Translations under genes and position numbers: made by a program
Origin: DATGMP01 sp035293565
GTDB lineage: Bacteria > Pseudomonadota > Alphaproteobacteria > BOG-932 > Roseiterribacteraceae
Direction of reading: 5' to 3'
Length of the DNA: 64,000 nucleotides
Assembly: GCA_035293565.1 (NCBI GenBank)
Contig: DATGMP010000107.1
Span: 10,281-74,280, forward strand
In this document: one piece after another, positions 7,443-15,971 of the stretch
Layout of the letters: each line of letters starts with the position of its first letter
Numbering within the stretch: position 1 is the stretch's first letter
The notes under the pieces: generated by a model
Databases searched by the model: none
The model's input: the letters and a program-made list of their open reading frames with translations, nothing else
Told to the model about the DNA's origin: nothing

Positions 7443-9527
7443 TCACGGGCTGTAAAAGCCCTTGCCTTCTTTGGCCAGCCGCTCGAGCAATGGCGAGGGC
7501 GTGAAATACTGCTCGCCGACCTGATCGCGGTATTTCACGATCGCGTCGTACACAGTCTTCAGACCGACCTGATCGGCATAGTACATCGGGCCGCCCCGAT
7601 AGGCCGGGAACCCGTATCCATTGAGCCATATGATGTCAATATCATGGGGCCTGTAAGCCACGCCTTCGTCGAGGATTTTGGCCCCTTCATTGATCATGGC
7701 GTAGAGTAGACGGTCCCTGATCTCCTCATCGCCGATCGGACGCCGCGCAATGCCCCGTTCGGCCGAGTGTTTGGCGATCAGCTCTTCGATCGCCGGATCG
7801 GGCGTCGCCTTCCGGTTTTCGTCATATTTGTAATAGCCGGCTCCGGTCTTTTGGCCATAGCGACCCATTTCATAAAGGCGGTCGACGAAATTGGCCGTCT
7901 TCTCCCGTTCGCCCAGGCCGGCCCACCGCGCCTTGCGGGCCGCATACTGGACGTCGATACCTGCGAGGTCGGCCACCTGGTACGGCCCCATCGCGAAACC
8001 GAAGTCATAGAGCACCTTGTCGATTTGCCAGGGCGTGGCTCCCTCCTCCAGCAGGAAGAAGCCCTCGCGCGATCGCTTCGCGAGCATGCGGTTGCCCACG
8101 AAGCCTTCGCTGACACCCACCATGACCGGGAGCTTCTTGATCGTCTTGCCGATCTTCATGACAGTCGCCAGCACGTCGGGCGCCGTCTTGGCGCCGCGAA
8201 CATTCTCCAAGAGGCGCATGACGTTGGCAGGATTGAAGAAATGCATCCCGACGACATCGGCGGGGCGCCCGGAGACCTCGCCCAGCTTGTTGATGTCGAG
8301 ATAGGATGTATTGGTGGCAAGGATGGCCCCTGGCTTGCAGGCCGCACCGAGCTTCCGAAAGACCTCGCCCTTCACCGCCATGTCCTCGAACACCGCTTCG
8401 ACGACGAGATCGACGTCCTTGAGCTCGTCGTAGGAAGCGGTCGGCTTCAGCAGCGACAGCCGCTTCTCCACATCCTCCGGCTTCATGCTGCCGCGTTTGA
8501 CGGAGCCTTCGAAGATCTTGCGAATGGTCGCCGCGCCCTGATCGGCGTTCGCCTGATCGGAGCCCACGAGCACGACCGGCAATCCGGCGTTGAGGAAGCA
8601 AATGGCAATGCCGGTGCCCATGACACCCGGCCCGACCACCGCGACCTTCTTGACGTCGCGGACCGATGTGTCCTCGGGCAGACCTGGTATCTTCGCAACC
8701 TCGCGTTCGGCCGCGAAGTTGTGGCGCTGAGCCTTTGATTGCGGCCCGTTCAACAGCGCAATACACATCTCATGCTCGCGCTTCAGCCCTTCGGCGAGAG
8801 GAAACTCCGTTGCGAGCTTCACAGCGTCGACGCATTTCTGCGGCGCCTCGAATCCGCGCTGGCGCTTCGCCAGGTTCTTCTTGAGCTCGTCGAAGATCGC
8901 CGGATCGTGCGCTGGTACTGGAAGATCGCCGGTCCGACGGATCGGCCGTCCTGCCGCTAGCGCGCGCTCGGCAAAAGCCACCGCGCCTGCTTTGAGGTCG
9001 CCTTCGATAATCTCGTCGATGGCGCCCAGCTTGCGAGCTTCGGGCGCCGACATCTCGCTGCCCTCCGCGATCATCTTGACCGCAGTCTCGACGCCGACCA
9101 GCCGTGGTAGGCGTTGCGTGCCGCCCGCACCCGGCAATATGCCGAGTTTCACTTCCGGCAGACCGACCCTGGCGGAGGCGAGCGCCACACGGAAATGGCA
9201 AGCGAGCGCCACTTCGAAGCCACCGCCGAGCGCGGTGCCGTGCATCGCGGCGACGACCGGTTTCTTAGAGCCTTCCAGTTTCTCGATAAGCAGCCCGAGT
9301 TCGGGCTGCTGCATCGGCTTACCAAATTCCTTGATGTCCGCGCCCGCGATGAAGGTACGGCCGGCGCAGACGATCACGAGCGCGTCTACCTCCGGGTCGC
9401 CGGCTACGCGCTCGATGACCTCGAGCAAGCCCGCCCGCACCGAATGCGACAGCGCGTTGACCGGCGGATTGTCCACCACCGCGATCCCGATTCGGCCTTC
9501 CCTGCTGAAACTCACTGTCGACGACAT
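7443..9527 (-). CDS. fadB: Enoyl-CoA hydratase/3-hydroxyacyl-CoA dehydrogenase fusion (FadB-like)
   Basis: A 694-aa bifunctional beta-oxidation enzyme. Residues 1-190 form a crotonase domain with GGGFE (Glu105) and GLPEVKLG (Glu125), which match the two catalytic Glu of the family. The NAD-binding domain starts with GPGVMGTG (299-306), and the dehydrogenase active site is in GMHFFNPANVM. Two C-terminal helical domains (VGNRM... and KTGAGYYKY...) complete the usual 690-720 aa architecture. It performs hydration and NAD-dependent oxidation of enoyl-CoA, as needed for the propionate side chain and for the open-ring products. It is in the ipdAB operon; no separate FadA is directly attached. Confidence 0.93.
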   Translation of the reverse strand: MSSTVSFSREGRIGIAVVDNPPVNALSHSVRAGLLEVIERVAGDPEVDALVIVCAGRTFIAGADIKEFGKPMQQPELGLLIEKLEGSKKPVVAAMHGTALGGGFEVALACHFRVALASARVGLPEVKLGILPGAGGTQRLPRLVGVETAVKMIAEGSEMSAPEARKLGAIDEIIEGDLKAGAVAFAERALAAGRPIRRTGDLPVPAHDPAIFDELKKNLAKRQRGFEAPQKCVDAVKLATEFPLAEGLKREHEMCIALLNGPQSKAQRHNFAAEREVAKIPGLPEDTSVRDVKKVAVVGPGVMGTGIAICFLNAGLPVVLVGSDQANADQGAATIRKIFEGSVKRGSMKPEDVEKRLSLLKPTASYDELKDVDLVVEAVFEDMAVKGEVFRKLGAACKPGAILATNTSYLDINKLGEVSGRPADVVGMHFFNPANVMRLLENVRGAKTAPDVLATVMKIGKTIKKLPVMVGVSEGFVGNRMLAKRSREGFFLLEEGATPWQIDKVLYDFGFAMGPYQVADLAGIDVQYAARKARWAGLGEREKTANFVDRLYEMGRYGQKTGAGYYKYDENRKATPDPAIEELIAKHSAERGIARRPIGDEEIRDRLLYAMINEGAKILDEGVAYRPHDIDIIWLNGYGFPAYRGGPMYYADQVGLKTVYDAIVKYRDQVGEQYFTPSPLLERLAKEGKGFYSP

Positions 9528-9560
9528 TGCGGTCTCCCCAAAAACTGACTTGCGGCCGGA

Positions 9561-10538
9561 TCAATCGACAGTGACGACGACCTTGCCCTTGGTCGAGCGG
9601 CCCGTGACGGCCAGGATCGCCTCGCTGGCTCGCTCCAGCGGATAGGTCGCGGAAATGTATGGTTTGAGTTTCCCCTGCTCATACCAGGACAATAGCTCGG
9701 CCATGCCCGCACGCCCTGCCTTCGGGTCGGTCTTGAGGAACTGACCCCAATAGACGCCGACCAGCGACGAGCTCTTCAACAGCAGCAGGTTGAGCGCGAT
9801 CTTGGGAATCTCGCCGGCGGCGAAGCCGATGACGAGGTACCGTCCCATCCAGGCGAGATTGCGGATTGCAGTTTCGGCCAAGGCGCCACCAACCGGGTCA
9901 TAGACGACGTCGACCCCTTTGCCCCCGGTAATCTCCTTCAGCCGACCGCGCAAATCTTCGGTCGTGTAATTGATCAGCTCGTCCGCCCCATATTGCTTGC
10001 AAAGCGCAAGCTTCTCGGCGCTCGAGGCGGCGGCGATGACCCGCGCGCCCAGGACCTTCCCAATCTCGACGGCGGTCAGGCCGACGCCGCCCGCGGCGCC
10101 CAGAACCAGAAGCGTCTCGCCCGCCTTGAGCTGCGCGCGATCTTTCAGCGCATGATGAGACGTCGCATAGGTGATCGTGAAACCGGCACCGGTCGTGAAA
10201 TCCATGGAGTCCGGCATCGGGAACACATTGCCGGCATCGACCGACACTTCCTCGGACAGGCCGCCGGAGCCCGGAAAAGCGATGACCCGCTGGCCGACGG
10301 ACAAGCCGGCTACCCCTTGCCCGAGCTCCTTGATCGTCCCGGCGAGCTCCAGCCCCGGCGAGAAGGGCAAAGGCGGCTTTACCTGGTATTTGCCCTCGAC
10401 GATCAGCCCGTCCGGGAAATTGATCCCGCAGGCCCTGGTCCGAACGATGACCTGGCCGGCGCCGGGCTTAAGCGACGGGACCTCCTCGACGACGAGGTTC
10501 TGCGGGGGGCCGAATTCCTTGCACAGCAACGCTCTCAT
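9561..10538 (-). CDS. NADPH:quinone oxidoreductase-like MDR protein
   Basis: A 325-aa zinc-free medium-chain dehydrogenase/reductase. MRALLCKEFGPPQNLVVEEVP at the N-terminus and LGAAGGVGLTAVEIGK (nucleotide-binding loop in the middle) are typical of the QOR branch, with no catalytic-zinc Cys/His pair. The C-terminal end STKGKVVVTVD is also usual. ATG 10538 was preferred over the upstream in-frame start at 10577 because the family begins MRAL; the sequence GGACGG lies just upstream. It is the promoter-proximal gene of the leftward operon. The role is probably reduction of an enone or quinone during ring degradation, but this is not shown by the sequence. Confidence 0.85.
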   Translation of the reverse strand: MRALLCKEFGPPQNLVVEEVPSLKPGAGQVIVRTRACGINFPDGLIVEGKYQVKPPLPFSPGLELAGTIKELGQGVAGLSVGQRVIAFPGSGGLSEEVSVDAGNVFPMPDSMDFTTGAGFTITYATSHHALKDRAQLKAGETLLVLGAAGGVGLTAVEIGKVLGARVIAAASSAEKLALCKQYGADELINYTTEDLRGRLKEITGGKGVDVVYDPVGGALAETAIRNLAWMGRYLVIGFAAGEIPKIALNLLLLKSSSLVGVYWGQFLKTDPKAGRAGMAELLSWYEQGKLKPYISATYPLERASEAILAVTGRSTKGKVVVTVD

Positions 10539-10639
10539 CCGTCCTCCCCGATAGCGGCACCCGACAAAGCCGCGCAAGCGGCCGTCGCGGTATACGACAC
10601 TGCGTAAATCGCGTCCATCCGGCCTACGAATTAGCTGGC

Positions 10640-10663
10640 ATTCCGCGCCGGGCCTTGCGGAAT
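10640..10663. promoter_or_regulatory. Inverted repeat between divergent catabolic operons
   Basis: The 185-bp gap between the leftward MDR operon and the rightward SDR operon contains a perfect 7-bp inverted repeat, ATTCCGC (10640-10646) and GCGGAAT (10657-10663), separated by 10 bp. The 9-mer GCATTCCGC that begins it also occurs at 21842-21850 in the other divergent promoter region. This makes it a candidate operator for a shared regulator. No regulator gene of the TetR/KstR2 type is in the window. Confidence 0.35.
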
Positions 10664-10723
10664 CCTCTCGATTTTCATTGCGATGCGTGCTGGAACTGAG
10701 GGCAAGGCCAGGGAGGACACGCG

Positions 10724-11557
10724 ATGGATCTGGGTCTCAAGGGAAAAACGGTCATCATCACCGGCGGCAGCGGCGGGATCGGCCGAGGGCTCGTTCTCGA
10801 ATTCGCGCGCGAGGGCTGTAACGTCATCAGCGCCTCCCGCGACGAGGAGACCGGCCGCAAGCTGGTCGAGGAAGCCCGGCGCCAGGATATCGCGGGCACC
10901 ATCCTGCCGGTGAAGACAGACGTGACGAACCGGGCGAGCGTCGATGCGATGGTCGCGGTCGCCAATGGCCGCTTCGGTCCGGTCGACGTGCTGGTCAACA
11001 ACGCCGGCGGCGTCCACCACCCGGCTCCGTTCGAGGAATTCGACAATGAGGGGCGCCGGTGGGAGATCGCGCTCAACATCGATGGCGTCGTCAACTGCAC
11101 GCAGGCCGTTGCAAAGGACATGCTGTCACGCGGCACGGGCAGCATCGTCAACATCTCGTCCAATTCGTCGCTGCTGGGCGAGGCGGCCAGCCACGTCGTG
11201 CACTACGGCGCGACCAAGGGCTTCGTGAACAGCTTCACAAAAGGCCTCGCCTGGGAATGGGCCAAAAAGGGCGTGCGCCTCAACAATATCTGCCCGGGAT
11301 GGATTGTCCCCTATGATGAGGAGCAGGTCGGCCAGGGTAGCTTCTGGAACCGTTTCGGGTTCCAGGCCTTCGGCAAGCCCGACCAGATGCAGGACGCGAT
11401 GCAGAAGGGCACCTTGTTCAATATGAGCGGCCTGCCCATGGCGCGCCTCGGCCGGCCAGAGGACATCGCCTATATGGCTCTCTTCCTCGCCTCCGATCGC
11501 TCGAGCTACATCACCGGGCAGCTCATCAGCGTCGGCGGCGGCGCCTATATGCCGTAA
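10724..11557 (+). CDS. SDR family oxidoreductase
   Basis: A 277-aa classical SDR. TGGSGGIG (13-20) binds NAD(P), NNAGG follows at the end of strand 4, and the catalytic set is NISSNSS with HYGATK. A longer insertion than usual lies before the C-terminus (WNRFGFQAFGKPDQMQDAMQKG), which may shape a large substrate pocket. The start has a good ribosome site (AGGGAGG, 8-10 nt upstream). It is the first gene of a four-gene rightward operon and lies 12 nt before the next SDR. In this setting a steroid-ring hydroxyl or hydroxyacyl-CoA is the likely substrate; IpdF-like activity is possible but not distinguishable. Confidence 0.88.
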   Translation: MDLGLKGKTVIITGGSGGIGRGLVLEFAREGCNVISASRDEETGRKLVEEARRQDIAGTILPVKTDVTNRASVDAMVAVANGRFGPVDVLVNNAGGVHHPAPFEEFDNEGRRWEIALNIDGVVNCTQAVAKDMLSRGTGSIVNISSNSSLLGEAASHVVHYGATKGFVNSFTKGLAWEWAKKGVRLNNICPGWIVPYDEEQVGQGSFWNRFGFQAFGKPDQMQDAMQKGTLFNMSGLPMARLGRPEDIAYMALFLASDRSSYITGQLISVGGGAYMP

Positions 11558-11569
11558 GGGAGGCGCGTC

Positions 11570-12367
11570 ATGGAGAAGCGCCTAAACGGCAAGATCGCGA
11601 TCGTTACAGGCGGCGCGGGCGGGATCGGCCGGGCGAGTGCCCGCCGCTTCGCCGCGGAGGGCGCCGTCGTCTATGTCAACGATGTCAAACAGGAGGGCAT
11701 CGAAGCTGTCGCGGCCGAGATCGTCGCCCAAGGCGGCCGCGCCATCCCTCACCTGGCGGACGTCACCTCTGCCGACGAAGTCCAGCGCATGGTCGACCGT
11801 GCGGTCGCCGAGCACGGACGCCTGGACATTCTGTTCAACAATGCCGGCGGCGCGCTGCCCAAGCCGACGCACGAATCCTCCGTCGAGGAATATCGACGGA
11901 TCATCAGCTTGAACCTCGACGGCGTCTATCACGGGGTGCATGCAGCCTTGCCGGTGATGATGCGGCAAAAGAACGGCGTGATCCTCGCCACCTCGTCAGG
12001 CGCGGGTCTCAACGCCGTGCCTGGGCTTGCGGCTTATGGGGCCGCGAAAGCCGGCGTCATCAGCCTGATGCGCAACATCGCGGTCGAGTACGGCCATCTC
12101 GGCATTCGCGCCAATGCGATCGCGCCGGGCCCGATGCTCACTGCCGGTTTTCAAGCCTGGCTCGATACGCTTCCGGGCGGCGGCGCCTCTTTCGCCCGCC
12201 AGGTGCCTTCCGGCCGCCTGGGGACGCCCGAGGATATCGCCATCGCCGCCGCTTTCCTCGCAACCGACGAGGCGTTCTTCATCAATGGCGCGACGATCCC
12301 GGTGGATGGCGCGATTTCCGCGCGCCTGGCGTCACCGCGCGAGGATATCGTCTTTCTGGATAAGTGA
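11570..12367 (+). CDS. SDR family oxidoreductase
   Basis: A 265-aa classical SDR with TGGAGGIG near residue 13, NNAGG, ATSSGAG and AYGAAK catalytic segments. IRANAIAPGPM is the usual C-terminal core motif. The start follows a GGAGGCG ribosome site from the previous gene's end (12 nt gap). The cofactor-loop residue after strand 2 is Asp (VYVNDV), which favours NAD over NADP. It is probably one of the hydroxyacyl-CoA or ring-hydroxyl dehydrogenases of the island. The exact substrate is unknown. Confidence 0.87.
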   Translation: MEKRLNGKIAIVTGGAGGIGRASARRFAAEGAVVYVNDVKQEGIEAVAAEIVAQGGRAIPHLADVTSADEVQRMVDRAVAEHGRLDILFNNAGGALPKPTHESSVEEYRRIISLNLDGVYHGVHAALPVMMRQKNGVILATSSGAGLNAVPGLAAYGAAKAGVISLMRNIAVEYGHLGIRANAIAPGPMLTAGFQAWLDTLPGGGASFARQVPSGRLGTPEDIAIAAAFLATDEAFFINGATIPVDGAISARLASPREDIVFLDK

Positions 12368-12407
12368 CCCCGCGGTGGCACGGCGGGAAATTATCCGATA
12401 AGACGAT

Positions 12408-12435
12408 CGTCATTCCCGCGAAAGCGGGAATGACG
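12408..12435. repeat. Perfect 12-bp-stem palindrome with GAAA loop
   Basis: CGTCATTCCCGC (12408-12419), loop GAAA, GCGGGAATGACG (12424-12435): a perfect hairpin with a GNRA tetraloop, one further T/A pair outside. The same core appears at 55782-55801. It is a dispersed REP-type element common in alphaproteobacteria. It lies between two co-directional SDR genes, where it could stabilise mRNA or attenuate transcription. There is no T-run, so it is not a classical terminator. Confidence 0.8.
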
Positions 12436-12462
12436 AGAAACAAAGCGTAGAACGGCGAATAG

Positions 12463-13245
12463 ATGACCGATAATCCTCTCGATTTTTCCGCCAAGGTGAC
12501 GCTCGTTACGGGCGGCGCACGCGGCGTCGGCCGCGGCATCAGCCTCAGGTTCATGGAGCGAGGCTCGCAGGTCGTGATCTGCGGCCGCAATGCGCCCGAC
12601 GCGCCCATTGCGGCAAATGGGCTCGAGGCTGCCTTCATCGCCGCCGACGTGCGCGACGCCGCGCAGGTCGACGCGCTGATGGCCGAGATCAAGTCGCGCT
12701 ACGGACGGCTGGATGTGGTGGTCAACAACGCAGGCGGTGCGCCGCCCGCCGATCCATCCACCGTGTCGCCGCGTTTTTCGGAATCGATCATCCGCCTCAA
12801 TCTCGTCGCACCGCTCTTCGTCTCCCAAGCAGCCAACAAGATCATGCAAGAGCAAGAGACGGGTGGCTCGATCGTCAATATCGCGAGCGTGACAGTCGTG
12901 CGCCCGGCCCCCTGGACCGCGGCCTACGGCGCGGCCAAAGCCGGACTCATCAACCTGACGCACGCGCACGCGCTCGCCTGGGCGCCCAAGGTCCGGGTCA
13001 ACGGCATCATTGCCGGCCTGATCCGCACCGAGCAGTCGCATCTGCATTACGGCGACGAGGAGGGAATTAAGCGCGTGGCCGCGACGATCCCGCTCGGACG
13101 GATGGCCGACCCGAGCGATATCGGCGACGCCTGCATCTTCCTGTCGTCGTCGCTGGCCCGCTTTGTCACCGGCGCAGCGCTCGCGGTCGATGGCGGCGGC
13201 GAGCTCCCGGCGTTCCTGGATGCCGCGAGCGGCGAGAAGCATTAG
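12463..13245 (+). CDS. SDR family oxidoreductase
   Basis: A 260-aa SDR with TGGARGVG at the N-terminus, NNAGG, NIASVT and AYGAAK catalytic segments, and FVTGAALAVDGGGE at the C-terminus. It lies 95 nt after the second SDR, with the palindrome in between, and 19 nt before the EthD-like gene. The substrate-binding loop after VNGIIAGLI is polar (RTEQSHLHYGDEEG). It resembles SDRs encoded in steroid and terpenoid degradation clusters, but no specific substrate can be assigned from sequence alone. Confidence 0.87.
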   Translation: MTDNPLDFSAKVTLVTGGARGVGRGISLRFMERGSQVVICGRNAPDAPIAANGLEAAFIAADVRDAAQVDALMAEIKSRYGRLDVVVNNAGGAPPADPSTVSPRFSESIIRLNLVAPLFVSQAANKIMQEQETGGSIVNIASVTVVRPAPWTAAYGAAKAGLINLTHAHALAWAPKVRVNGIIAGLIRTEQSHLHYGDEEGIKRVAATIPLGRMADPSDIGDACIFLSSSLARFVTGAALAVDGGGELPAFLDAASGEKH

Positions 13246-13264
13246 CCAATGGGAGGAATGCAGG

Positions 13265-13621
13265 ATGTTCAAAGTGATCGCGCTCTTAACCCGCAAGCCC
13301 GGAATCTCGCGCGAGGCTTTTATCGAATATTACGAAACGCGCCATGTTCCTCTGATCCGTAGCCTATTTCCCGATATCGCGGACTATCGACGTAATTATG
13401 TCGATCTCACGGGAGCGATCATTGCTGACGGCACCGCGGCGCCGGACTTCGATTCGGTGACCGAGCTATGGTTTCCCGATCGGAAGGGCTACGACGCGAT
13501 GATCAAAGCGCATTTCGAGACCGACGCGGGTGAGCGCGTGGCGAAAGACGAGGAAAATTTCCTGGACCGCTCCAAGACACGCTTCTTCATTGTCGAAGAA
13601 ACTGGCGCGCCCGCCAGGTAG
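13265..13621 (+). CDS. EthD-domain (dimeric alpha-beta barrel) protein
   Basis: A 118-aa protein with the EthD/ferredoxin-like dimeric barrel pattern: a first strand FKVIALLTRKPGISREAF, the conserved YYETRHVPL (21-29), and VTELWFPDRKGYDAM in the second half. The start ATG at 13265 is preceded by GGGAGGAATGCAGG; the longer open frame to 13163 overlaps the SDR in another frame. Members of this fold are small accessory or isomerase-like enzymes in catabolic operons; the EthD prototype supports a P450 system by an unknown mechanism. It ends 1 nt before the convergent methyltransferase stop. Confidence 0.82.
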   Translation: MFKVIALLTRKPGISREAFIEYYETRHVPLIRSLFPDIADYRRNYVDLTGAIIADGTAAPDFDSVTELWFPDRKGYDAMIKAHFETDAGERVAKDEENFLDRSKTRFFIVEETGAPAR

Positions 13622-13622
13622 G

Positions 13623-14285
13623 TCACCGCCGCGCGTGGAAGATGCCGCGCCGGCGGCGATAATCGGGATGACGGAAGCCGATCTGCTTAAACCCGAGATC
13701 CCTGAGCATCGCCTCGACGCAGAGCCGGTTGGGCGACCACCAGTTCGTGGGATCGTCGTTAAGCTCCTTTCCCGGCCAGAAGCGCATATAAGGCTTCCAC
13801 CAGGGAAAGCGGATGAGATGGGTCTCGACGACCAGACATTCGGTCGCGATGGCGGCGACGCGCTCGAGCGCCTCGAACGGATTGCGGAGATGATAGAGCA
13901 CCCCGCAAAACAGGACGACATCGAACCGGCCAATGTTCTCGACCGAAAGGTCCGGCACGTCAATGTCCCGCACCTCGAGGCTCGGCGCCAGATGCGCGCG
14001 GACAAGATTGAAGGGCCTCTGGCCGCTGCGCCCGTGGTGCCAAACAAAGTGGTCGGTCGCCAGCACGCGGGCCGCGCCGCGTTTCAGTGCCTCGAGCGAA
14101 TAGGCGCCGTCCCAGCAGCCGATATCGAGCACGCTTTTGCCGGCGAGCGGCATGTCGAAGATGATGTTCGACATGCGCCGGATCTTGTCGCGCTTAATCA
14201 GGCCGGGCGTCAGCAAGCCATTGCCGAAGTCAATCTGGTGAAACCAGTCGAGCGCCTCGATCTCGGCGCGCAGCGCGTCGGTCAT
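13623..14285 (-). CDS. Class I SAM-dependent methyltransferase (CmoB-like/DUF1698)
   Basis: A 220-aa methyltransferase. SAM motif I is VLDIGCWDGAYSLEALKRGA, motif II DVVLFCGVLYHLRNPFEALERV. The N-terminal WFHQIDFGNGLLTPG and the C-terminal NWWSPNRLCVEAMLRDLGF are typical of the CmoB-like/DUF1698 group, which includes tRNA and small-molecule methyltransferases. ATG 14285 is 10 nt after the Ltp gene stop; the longer frame to 14369 is not homologous. It is the last gene of the leftward ACAD operon. Whether it acts on a steroid intermediate or is an unrelated passenger cannot be seen. Confidence 0.8.
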   Translation of the reverse strand: MTDALRAEIEALDWFHQIDFGNGLLTPGLIKRDKIRRMSNIIFDMPLAGKSVLDIGCWDGAYSLEALKRGAARVLATDHFVWHHGRSGQRPFNLVRAHLAPSLEVRDIDVPDLSVENIGRFDVVLFCGVLYHLRNPFEALERVAAIATECLVVETHLIRFPWWKPYMRFWPGKELNDDPTNWWSPNRLCVEAMLRDLGFKQIGFRHPDYRRRRGIFHARR

Positions 14286-14295
14286 GCGCTCGTCG

Positions 14296-15483
14296 CTAGC
14301 GCTTGACGACGACGCTCGAGCCGTGCCCGAACAGGCCTTGGTTGGCCGTGACGCCAACCTTGGCGCCATTCACCTGCCGCGCACCGGCTTGACCGCGCAA
14401 CTGCCAGGTGAGCTCGCAGACTTGCGCTATCGCCTGTGCCGGGACCGCCTCGCCGAAGCACGCAAGGCCGCCGCTCGGGTTCACCGGAATACGTCCGCCG
14501 ATCGCGGTTTCGCCATCGCGCAGAAGCTTCTCGGCGTCGCCAGCTTTGCAAAGGCCGATATTCTCGTACCAATCGAGCTCCAGCGCGGTCGAAAGATCGT
14601 AGACCTCGGCGATGTTCACCTCGTCCGGCCCGATGCCCGCATCCTCATAAGCCGCCTTCGCGATCGAATCGCGGAACGGAACCGTCGGCGCCGCGACTGC
14701 GGCGGCTGAATCGGTCGAGAAGTTCGGCATCTCAATCACAGTGACGGGATAAACCGGCGTGACGGTCGAGATGCCGGCGATCGTGACCGGGTTCGCCGTG
14801 CGCTTGCGCGCAAACTCCATGCTGGAGAGCACCAGCGCCGCGCCACCATCGCTGGTCGCGCAGATATCGAGCAATCGTAGCGGATCGGCGACGATCGCGC
14901 TCGCCATCACGTCGTCGGCCGATACCTCCTTGCGGTAGCGGGCATTCGGGTTATGCAACCCGTGCTTCGCATTCTTGACCTTCACCTGCGCGAAATCGCG
15001 TTGGGTCGCGCCGTTCATCGCCATGCGCCGGCGGGCATAGAGACCGAAATAGGTCGTGTTGGCGGCGCCCAGCACGCGGAAGCGCAACCAGTCGGGATCG
15101 TCGCCGCGTTCGCCTTTGTTCGGCGCGAGGAAGCCCTTCGGCGTCGTATCGGCGCCGACGACCAGCGCGACGTCGCACTGGCCGGCCAGAATGCGCGTGC
15201 GCGCCACGTCGATCGCCTGACTGCCCGACGCGCAGGCGCCGTAGGTGCTCGCGACGCGCGCGCCGTTCCAGCCTAGAGCCTGCGCGAAAGTCGCGCCGGC
15301 GACGAATCCCGGATAGCCGTTGCGGATGGTGTCGCCGCCCGCGACGAATTGGACGTCTTTCCAGGCGATGCCGGCATCGGCCAGCGCATCTTCGGCGGCC
15401 TTCACGCCGTACTCGACGAAATTCTTGCCCCACTTGCCCCAGGGATGCATACCAACCCCGAGGATCGCGACTTCCTTGGCCAT
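14296..15483 (-). CDS. Ltp-type thiolase-like protein (steroid aldolase family)
   Basis: A 395-aa non-condensing thiolase of the SCP-x/lipid-transfer (Ltp) branch. The Cys position of thiolases is occupied in YGACASGSQAI (Cys84), and the C-terminal part has NPSGGLACFGEAVPAQ and GVTANQGLFGHG. In steroid degraders the Ltp2 member, with a DUF35 partner, is a retro-aldolase that removes the C17 side chain; Ltp3 and Ltp4 have no assigned function. The start ATG (15483) overlaps the DUF35 stop by one base (TAATG), so the two proteins are almost certainly made together as a complex. The specific reaction is inferred. Confidence 0.83.
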   Translation of the reverse strand: MAKEVAILGVGMHPWGKWGKNFVEYGVKAAEDALADAGIAWKDVQFVAGGDTIRNGYPGFVAGATFAQALGWNGARVASTYGACASGSQAIDVARTRILAGQCDVALVVGADTTPKGFLAPNKGERGDDPDWLRFRVLGAANTTYFGLYARRRMAMNGATQRDFAQVKVKNAKHGLHNPNARYRKEVSADDVMASAIVADPLRLLDICATSDGGAALVLSSMEFARKRTANPVTIAGISTVTPVYPVTVIEMPNFSTDSAAAVAAPTVPFRDSIAKAAYEDAGIGPDEVNIAEVYDLSTALELDWYENIGLCKAGDAEKLLRDGETAIGGRIPVNPSGGLACFGEAVPAQAIAQVCELTWQLRGQAGARQVNGAKVGVTANQGLFGHGSSVVVKR

Positions 15484-15938
15484 TATGCGCGCTCCCCCGA
15501 CGAGTTCGACTGGACCGGCTTCCATTTCCAGGTGATGGTCTCGGTGGTCTCGTCCTCGAGCAAAGTGTCGAGCGCGAGCTCCATCTCCATGCCGACCTTC
15601 AGCGCATCGACGCCGACTCCTTCGATGACCTGGCCGAGGATGACCATCTTCTCCTTCTCGAGCTCGACCGCGGCAATGGCGAAAGGCACGAAGGGGTCGG
15701 TGCGCGGCACATAGGGCGGAGGCGGCTGATAGCCGGCATTGGTGTAAGACCAGAGCTTGCCCTTGGGCGACAGCTCAGCCTCCTCCAGTGTGCGTGCGCC
15801 GCAGCTCGGGTTACGACAGCGCACCGTCTCGCGCGGAAAGAAATAGGAGCCGCAATTCGTGCAGCGGGTCCCGATGAGGCGCGGATGGGCGGGGTCGATA
15901 TTGAGCCAGCCCTGGACCGCGGGTACGCGTGTTTTCAT
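15483..15938 (-). CDS. DUF35 OB-fold Zn-ribbon protein, partner of Ltp
   Basis: A 151-aa protein with a rubredoxin-like zinc ribbon (Cys26, Cys29, Cys41, Cys46) followed by an OB-fold (DUF35, residues about 55-140). Such proteins bind and activate thiolase-like partners; the C-terminal DUF35 domain of ChsH2 binds Ltp2 to form the steroid side-chain aldolase. The gene is directly before the Ltp gene with a 1-nt overlap and follows the FadE31-like gene by 33 nt. The zinc ligands are intact, which supports a structural role. Confidence 0.85.
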   Translation of the reverse strand: MKTRVPAVQGWLNIDPAHPRLIGTRCTNCGSYFFPRETVRCRNPSCGARTLEEAELSPKGKLWSYTNAGYQPPPPYVPRTDPFVPFAIAAVELEKEKMVILGQVIEGVGVDALKVGMEMELALDTLLEDETTETITWKWKPVQSNSSGERA

Positions 15939-15971
15939 CGCCGGTCGCCTTCGTTGGATAAATTCATTCCG

